A DNA stretch of 64,000 bases from Pholis gunnellus (lineage: Eukaryota; Chordata; Actinopteri; Perciformes; Pholidae). A model generated the notes under the pieces. The model searched no databases and was not told the DNA's origin. It saw only the letters and a list, made by a program, of their open reading frames with translations. The stretch spans positions 15,295,133 to 15,359,132 of the forward strand of contig OU342804.1 of NCBI GenBank assembly GCA_910591455.2, written 5' to 3'. The translations under genes and the position numbers were made by a program. Shown piece after piece: positions 57,646-64,000 of the stretch (position 1 is its first letter; every line of letters begins with the position of its first letter).

Positions 57646-59658
57646 TGGGTTAATGTCATTTTTACATGGGTATAATGAGGATTTAGGTTTCCAAATGTTA
57701 TTATATCTGTCGGAGGCCAGGCAAGGGCCTGAATGAACCCGATACCTGGTACTGCTCTCTTCTTCGTTCGCGGAGGGGAAAGAGAGGTTTTTCCAACTTC
57801 TTGTCACACATGTAATGTGCTTTTCTGATTATTGGTCCTTGGACAGAACTCAGGGAAAGCATTATCCATAAGGAGTGCCCTCAATGAATGACCTCATTCT
57901 ATATATAGCTTTTAGTAATGCAAGATCAAACTCTTTGTATAGCACTGGCCTCTCTTTTTGAGGACAAGGAAGTGCAAGCACTCTGCCCAAAAACCTGTTT
58001 TCCATTTATCTTTGCCATCCGTTTGAATATGTGTTCAAGTTTTGGGAGTCTGCACATTTAAAAAAGAGCAATCCCAACAAGAACTAACACTATATTTGCT
58101 TTCAATTGAGTTCCAACAGAGAGCTGCCCAGATGGCCCAATCAGAAAAAAGTCTGGCAGTCGCATCTGGAGCCAGCAGACCAGATGGAGAGTTGTGCGGA
58201 TATGGGTTGAGTCATAAAAAGAAAAAGGAGAATAAAAAAAAGATCTAAGAATGAAGGAGAGACACCCCACCTTTTGTAATATGGCTGTTTCCCTTTTGGC
58301 ATATTGGCTGATAATGAAACATGGCCAGGTGGATGGTTAAGATGAGTAATGTGAGTGGCTATCATTGCTCCAATAATAATGACACTGACATCTGATACAA
58401 TCCTGGATACCTTTACTCTCAGATTAAAATTCCATTTATGTTGTAGTTTCAAGTATGCAGATTACTTTACAACTCAGTTTCAGCACAGTGCATTTGTCAT
58501 GAGAACCACGAGGGAAAACAACATTTGTCACCACCCACACTGCTAAAATCCAGCTAGGATTTATCACAGTATCTCAAAAAGTATACATATGTAGAGCAAG
58601 TTTGGTACATAAGGTCGCAATACTGCAATCATAGCATTGTGTGTTGTTAGCTTGGATGTATAGATACCAGGAGCTGTGGTCAAACTCAGAGTGGGAGGCT
58701 TGCTGAGGGTTGCACTGCAGACTCAAATTTGAGTGCAATCAACTAAACATATTCTGAACTGAAATCGCTCAGCACTGTTAAGATTGAAATTTCAGTTCCT
58801 ATCTCTCCAAAGTGCGGTGGCCAACGATATTAAAAAGCTTCCAGATCTAAATGATGAGCATGAGCTTATGTCCATAGCAAAGGCTTAAAGGTACAGGAAA
58901 CTTCTATATCTACATAGATGTATATGCTATATATTGCGCAAAGCATAGCTTAAACGTGTTACACTACTTTTTCAAACTAGCTTGCAGTGTTGCTTCTCTC
59001 AAAAGAAGTGCATTGTTGCTGTACTTTATCTTAACTACTTCCAAAAAAGAGTAGGTTGGAACCTCCCTGCTGAGACTACAGTTTCACAGTAACTTCGCAA
59101 ATGACTATGCAAATGACAGCATGAATCTAAATGCAAGAACACCTCAAGAGAAGTCAGGAGCATTTGACACATTTGATTTGTTTTCAAACTTCCACAAAAC
59201 CATTAATTCAGGAAAATGTCCTGCCACGAAAAAACCTGTACAGGACCATGTTGTGTCAGACTCCAAACCCTCCGTATCCAGCAGGGCAAAGATTGATATC
59301 AAACTCTCAGCATTACCAGGAAGGATGCAACACAGCAAAAAAGCTACGGTGTTACTGTGGGGAGATAAGGGGTGACGATTCATCTGCCCTGACTTTCTGG
59401 CTGACTGTGACAAGTGGCCTGGCCTTGGCCTGAGGAGTAAGTGAATTTAAAACAGGACATAAACAGAGAGAAGTGTTAATTTGACAGCTTCTGCAATGTT
59501 GTAGAAAGGTCTTAACATGACGAATGTGAACATGTTTAAAACGAAAGTGAAACCTAATTGCGTCAGCCATGCCACTATATTTACACAAGCACAGCATGAA
59601 CGATAGGCCAACAACTTTTCTTGAGTAAATTTCTCTGCCGACTGAGACAAAGCAGCCA
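57646..59658. other. unique non-coding DNA, no gene seen
   Basis: No recognisable exon. Frames at 58042-58248, 58141-58452, 59121-59433 and 59144-59413 overlap on both strands without domains. Confidence 0.5.
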
Positions 59659-59731
59659 GGAGGACAGAGGACAGAGGACAGAGGACAGAGGACAGAGGAC
59701 AGGAGGACAGAGGACAGAGGACAGAGGACAG
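59659..59731. repeat. 7-bp minisatellite (AGGACAG)n
   Basis: Six tandem copies of AGGACAG, one extra G, then four more copies. Because seven is not a multiple of three, all three frames are read in turn, giving the Val-Leu-Cys-Pro-Leu-Ser-Ser periodicity of the minus-strand frames 59352-59801 and 59447-59770. Those frames are artefacts. Likely polymorphic. Confidence 0.97.
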
Positions 59732-60070
59732 GAGGAATGACTGATACTGACGGATGTCTGTGTTCTTCATTCTTTATAAATTTATTTTCTTTTATTGACA
59801 TTTTACATTTGTTTCCAGTGAGATGTTAATTACTTTATATAAGGACTTTGCTGTTGTAAACATAACTGTTACTGCTCGAGAAACAATATTTAGCTATATC
59901 TAAATTATATATATAATATATTATAATAATAATATTATTACTTCTAATTCTGTTTAGTAAAATATTATACATCTTTTAAAAACAATTATTTAGTCATGTA
60001 GAAAAAACGATTATTGATAAGAGTAGCCACTAGTTGTACTAATATCCTAAAGATACCTATCCCATTGTAG
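59732..60070. other. AT-rich non-coding DNA, nothing recognised
   Basis: Contains an AT-rich low-complexity run at 59903-59945. No gene. Confidence 0.5.
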
Positions 60071-60179
60071 GCTCTCCATCACGCTTGGAGAGGGAGGGGC
60101 TAAGCAGAGGGGTATTCAGTTGGTTGCGACCTGCCACAAACCACTAGGTGCCACAAAAACGTACACACTGTCTCTTTAA
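60071..60179 (+). repeat. 3' end of a teleost MITE with TTAA terminus
   Basis: 'cacgcttggagagggagggg', 'ggggtattcagttggttgcg', 'ccactaggtgccac' and 'cgtacacactgtctctttaa' follow the 3' end of a common fish element that ends '..ggggtattcagttggttgcaatctgc...ccactagatgccactaaatcctacacactgcacctttaa'. The TTAA end suggests a piggyBac- or Kolobok-like target. The left end (usually 'ttaaaggggcagtgtgtagg') was not found. Confidence 0.8.
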
Positions 60180-60634
60180 TATCAGCTAACAATATCACTG
60201 ATATGATAAACTATGATAACATAAATATTGTGGACACAAACAATACATCCACATTTGCCTACAGCGATTGTCCTATAACCATGGAAATAAAAAAGGAGTA
60301 GAAAGTACATTCCCATTTATTAAATCAACATGGCAGAATGGTCAGAGTGGCGACCATTTTTATGTGTAACGTCGCCAGTGCAAAGAATGTAGCAACTTGC
60401 AGCAAGTCGCAGACTCACTGGGACTCAGTCATGCCAGCATGATGTGTAACTCAACAGCGTTGGCATCAAGTTTATGTTACAACTGCACTCTTGCTCAGCA
60501 ACATTTACATCTGAGTGTCTTCTCTGTGGATTAACATTTTATTCACCACTTAGTGCCTTGCCTACTGTTTGTATTCAGCAGTTATATAGAAATGTAAAGC
60601 ATTTATTATCAATATTTGTATAGTTAATGCATCA
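60180..60634. other. non-coding DNA, nothing recognised
   Basis: Unique sequence between two repeats. Confidence 0.45.
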
Positions 60635-60990
60635 CATGAGATGAGATTGATATTTCTACCTTTTAAATATTGTCTGTTAAATATGAGGTTACAGCCAGCA
60701 GACAGTTAGCTTAGCTCAGCATAAAGACTGGAACCAGTATGAAATAGCATGGCGACAACCAGCACCTCTAATGCTCTCCAATATGCACATAAGTAATTTG
60801 TTTGATCTATTAAAAAAACAATAACTAAAAAGGACAATTTATGGTTTTACTGGTGGTCATGCTAAGCATAACTTTTGCTTCATTCATTTACAGTACAGGT
60901 GAGAGTGGTTTGGATCTTCTCATCCAACTCTCTGTAAGAAAACAAATAAGCAGATCCCGCAACATGTTGAGCTACTCATTTAAACACAGC
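60635..60990 (+). repeat. teleost dispersed repeat, 'agttagcttagctcagcata' family
   Basis: Opens with 'atgagattgatatttctacc', then 'acagccagcagacagttagc', 'gcataaagactggaacc', 'accagcacctctaatgctc', 'ggacaatttatggttttact', and near the end 'ttctcatccaactctctgta' and 'acaaataagcagatcccgc'. This runs in the same order as a widespread fish repeat containing 'cagccagcagccagttagcttagcttagcataaagactgg'. Internally shortened. Probably a non-autonomous DNA transposon. Confidence 0.82.
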
Positions 60991-62722
60991 CAATTAACTA
61001 TATAACAGAATATTACCAGCCAAAAAAGTCACCTGTGCATTCTCATAGCTATGTTATGTGTATAACCAGCATCTCACTGATTCGGTTTAAGTAAAACTAG
61101 TATTTTATTTGGCTTTATAGTCATTGGTAATCTCAACGTCTCATAACACAATACACAAACATGCCACAGACACATCATGAAGACCAATAACACCTAATGC
61201 ACCAAAGCATTATATAACAGATTTCAATTTCAGGGAGAAACAGAGACATGTATAGTAAACCCCCTAGTGGGAACAAACAGCGTGTTCTCATTCTCCCTCC
61301 AGGGATCTCTCTATAATGACTGGTATTTTTCTTTACCCCAGCCTTGAAAGGTCAGGGCCTGACTCGATGCTTTACACGCCCACAGTAATACTTTCTGGAG
61401 CGTGGCGCAACACCAGCTAGCCCACAAGCTAATTAATCCAACATGCCTTACAACCACCTGTCAAGCACTTCATAAGCGCCGGTCAGTAGCTGCGGTAAAG
61501 GGTCAGTGCTTCTCAAACGGCCAGGGTGCCGAAGCGTGAACAGAACGCGGTGGAAGCAAAGGTGGAGTTGTCTGTTGTGAGAGGGCTTGTTCACACAGTC
61601 ATGTATACACACTCCTCTAGTTACAAAGCAGATAGCACTTTTGGCAGGATTTCATCGAGAATATCTGTTATGTAGTGAAACATCTTTTTTTTATTCCCAC
61701 GTGTCCTCATCCCTCACAAGTAGTTTGTTTCTTGTCTTGTCCTTCTTAGTGAATATAAATGTAGAATACTTAAAAAACAATTTGTGGCACAAACTGATGC
61801 GATTTAGACTGTAAATCATTTTTTTCTCTTTACTTACATTTGATTGCAAATTAACAGGGAACTGACTCATATTCACTGTGTCGAACAATGTGCTGCTCAG
61901 GGTCAAGTTTTCATTGAACCCTGCATGGTCAAATCATTTTATTAGATTAACACTCTCATTTCTACAGGCTTAGTGGATAAAGTCTCCGATGCTCAGTCAC
62001 AGATGATCCATATCCATCTAGATCACATGCTTTATCTGGGATCATACTCAGTATTCCAGAGAGGAATCAATTAAACAATTAGAAACAATTGATTTGGTCT
62101 TACATGTGGTGAAATGTTTAAGTCCATGCTCAATTAAATACAAAATGTATAGCTTTCTGTAGTATATACCTCTTAATGAACTTCATACACAAATAACATG
62201 AAAGTGAAATATAAAACAAAATGAGAACTGAAAATATAAAATAAAGTCTAATTGTCTGTCATGCTTTGGTATAATTGATAAGCCACAGCAGCAGCTATTA
62301 TAGACAAGAACTAGTTCAAATCTTCATGAATGTAAAATTCTTTTAAGCCCACATCTGGTCTAAAGTGCTTCTGTGTGAAGTTACACAAGGATCTATTAGT
62401 TAAAGTGAAATATTTTTTCCAGGTGTTTGGTTGAAAGAGTTATTGAGGCTATCAGGCTGCCTCAGTGGATGCACCATGCTGTGGATGGACTACCCTGCTG
62501 AAAACGATAGGAGATTACTGCAGGTGGTACTTTTCTGTTTCTTGCTTTTTGTGGCTTTATCGATTGTACTTGCTTGTTTACCAGAGTTACAATGGATTGC
62601 TACAATGTATCTTTATATTCTAAATTGTTGAAGCCTTCAAATGATTGTGGGTCTGGTTTTGCTTCAAAAATTTAAAATCACATATTAATCCTATATTTTT
62701 ATATTGTTATTCTTTTTTAAGA
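60991..62722. other. mostly unique non-coding DNA, no gene seen
   Basis: The interval 61280-61570 is GC-richer, non-repetitive and carries several CpGs and a 'ctaattaatcc' homeodomain-type word. It is a candidate conserved non-coding block. Frames at 61587-61906 and 62431-62631 lack motifs. Confidence 0.45.
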
Positions 62723-62863
62723 TTTTTTTTTTTTTTTTTTGCCTTTATGGGATAGTAGCCTAAGATGTACAGGACAGTGGGAGCGAGAGGGGACGACATG
62801 CAGTAAAGAGGATCCGGGCCGCTGCAGTAAGGACTCTACCAGGTGAGCTACCGGGGCGCCCCA
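62723..62863 (-). mobile_element. short tRNA-derived SINE with poly-A tail
   Basis: On the minus strand from 62863: 'ggggcgccccggtagctcac' and 'ctggtagagtccttactgca', where GGTAGCTCACCTGGTAGAG is a good tRNA A-box region. 'gcggcccggatcct' follows (B-box region shortened), then 'ctgcatgtcgtcccctctcg', 'ctatcccataaaggc' and an A18 tail (poly-T 62723-62740 on plus). This matches a common fish SINE ('gcggcccgggttcgaatcc...ctgcatgtcatcccc...aataaaggc-An'), with a deletion in the B-box area. 'gttatt' on each side (near 62705 and 62867) may be a remnant target duplication. Confidence 0.88.
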
Positions 62864-64000
62864 AGTGTTATTTAGGTTTGTTGGTTGTTCAATAAAATGT
62901 TTTCAGCGGTCAAATGAATCTTCCAAAAATAAACTTTTTTTTCAACGTAATTCAGAAGTGTATTTTGAAATATGCCAGGTGTTACAAAATCTCAGATTAA
63001 TTGACACATCAACCTATTAAGAACCTTGCATATATTCAGTATTGATATTTTACAGATCATCTTGCCAATGCTGTTAAGTGTATAAATGTGTTTGTTTGTT
63101 TTTTTCCAGCAAATAATTCCAAACTGTTGCCATCTTTTCAGCCGATACTGTTGCACAGTATAGCCAAAACACCATGGAGGACTGCTTTATTCTGCTCTGA
63201 GTAGTAAATCCAGTAATGACAAGACGCACACATGCACGCTGACAAGGCATTATACAGCCCGGGGTACCTGGCCTTCTATGTGAAACCATTATGCAGGATT
63301 TCTGCCTCCTGCTGAATGCAGGTGGGATGCAGGACCTACTTATTACAGCCCAGATGTGCCTGTAATCCATCACTGTCTCCCCTGCCCCCATCGCACTCTG
63401 GAGGATGTCTGGAGCATGGCCCCCAAGTGTGTGTGTAAATGTGTATGTGTGTGCATGTATGCTTGTATTGTCAGTCATTTTGTATGCACATGTATGTGCT
63501 GTTTCTCTCTGCTCCTCACCTTCATTTTTGTCTAAAGCCATTTGGTTTATACAATATTAATTAAAGTCATTGAGAGTCTCTCAGAATTGTACATATTAAT
63601 GATAGTAGTTCATATTAAGCAACTTCAGTCCACCTATTTTTGCCAGGCTCTATAAAACTAGGCGAATCATTTATGTGTTAGTTAGTAGATGTGAGTGAAA
63701 CCCAGCTGCCGTGGTACAGATGGTGTGGTAGTGGTGGCTCCCTCGTTATTCCTGGTGCTCATTATATACTCATTATTTGTGCCACTCTTCTTCCCCTACA
63801 AAAAAAAAATAATGATCTGTTGTAGGTCATGTGTTTGGCTTCTTGTTGCAGAGTGATTTGTCTGTGCTGCTATGACTACTGGCACATCCATGTGTAACTG
63901 TTGCACCCACCGAGATGAATTTTGTTCATTAATAGAACCTACATGAGAGGACCTACCTTCCTCCTGTTTTATCGATTCAGTTTATAAAACCCATAATCCT
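62864..64000. other. unique non-coding DNA, no gene seen
   Basis: The minus strand has a 155-codon frame (63541-63074) with no recognisable domain or splice sites. The interval 63110-63430 is balanced and non-repetitive, and a short TG tract lies at 63427-63455. A poly-A run occurs at 63800-63809. The conserved-DNA interpretation is as likely as a coding one, and neither is proved. Confidence 0.5.

Noticed and set aside
59659..59731. Regular short repeat considered as a CRISPR-like array
   Set aside because: Units are directly adjacent with no spacers, and the host is clearly a vertebrate.
59352..59801. 149-codon minus frame with a regular Cys-Pro-Leu-Ser pattern
   Set aside because: The pattern is the 7-bp minisatellite read in three successive frames.
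62800..62863. Possible tRNA gene on the minus strand
   Set aside because: The A-box region is good, but the B box is shortened, no cloverleaf closes, and the context is a SINE with a poly-A tail.

Overview
This window looks like ordinary non-coding euchromatin from a teleost fish, probably an acanthomorph. It is AT-rich and dotted with long (CA/TG)n microsatellites. It also carries several fragments that I recognise, by memory of their sequence, as dispersed repeats common in fish genomes: two kinds of tRNA-derived SINE, L2/Rex-like LINE 3' ends, Tc1-, hAT- and Ty3/Gypsy-type remnants, and several MITE-like families. I found no intact protein-coding gene, rRNA or functional tRNA, and no bacterial-type feature such as an operon or CRISPR array. 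Open reading frames are short (the longest about 160 codons), and many lie in simple repeats or antisense to transposon fossils. The window is therefore either intergenic or inside very large introns.

Layout. Positions 1-6000 are mostly unique non-coding DNA with a (CA)n and a (GA)n tract. Positions 6000-9800 are the most complex part: short dispersed-repeat pieces, a badly decayed minus-strand Ty3/Gypsy pol fossil (about 6780-7650), a CpG-rich block with a YY1-like site right next to it (7650-8000), one weak orphan-exon candidate (8203-8336) and a CAAGTC-rich repeat (9261-9765). Positions 9800-16900 hold quiet sequence, a long (CA)n tract, a TIR-bounded element with a second element probably nested inside (14155-14673), a LINE 3' end and a LINE reverse-transcriptase scrap. 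Positions 17000-31900 are largely unique, with an L2-like LINE 3' end (20905-21506), a degenerate SINE (24468-24680) and a hAT BED-finger fossil (27325-27520). A multi-exon-looking DDE transposase fossil lies at 31997-32815. Positions 33000-49700 carry dispersed repeats, two SINEs, a Tc1-like fossil and a short palindromic pair of TCF/LEF-type motifs. Positions 49700-64000 contain a purine-rich block, a cluster of MITE and LINE pieces (52070-52990), a truncated SINE, a 7-bp minisatellite, two recognisable teleost MITE-type repeats and a minus-strand SINE with a poly-A tail.

No set of genes works together here. What can be read is a record of transposon insertion and decay laid over mostly unique sequence. 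Some of that unique sequence may be conserved cis-regulatory DNA, but this cannot be decided without cross-species alignment. I did not find a convincing new biological system. The best candidates for a second look are the CpG-rich block beside the Gypsy fossil, the palindromic TCF/LEF pair and the few GC-richer unique blocks. Family names for repeats rest on remembered consensus sequences, and no database search was run.
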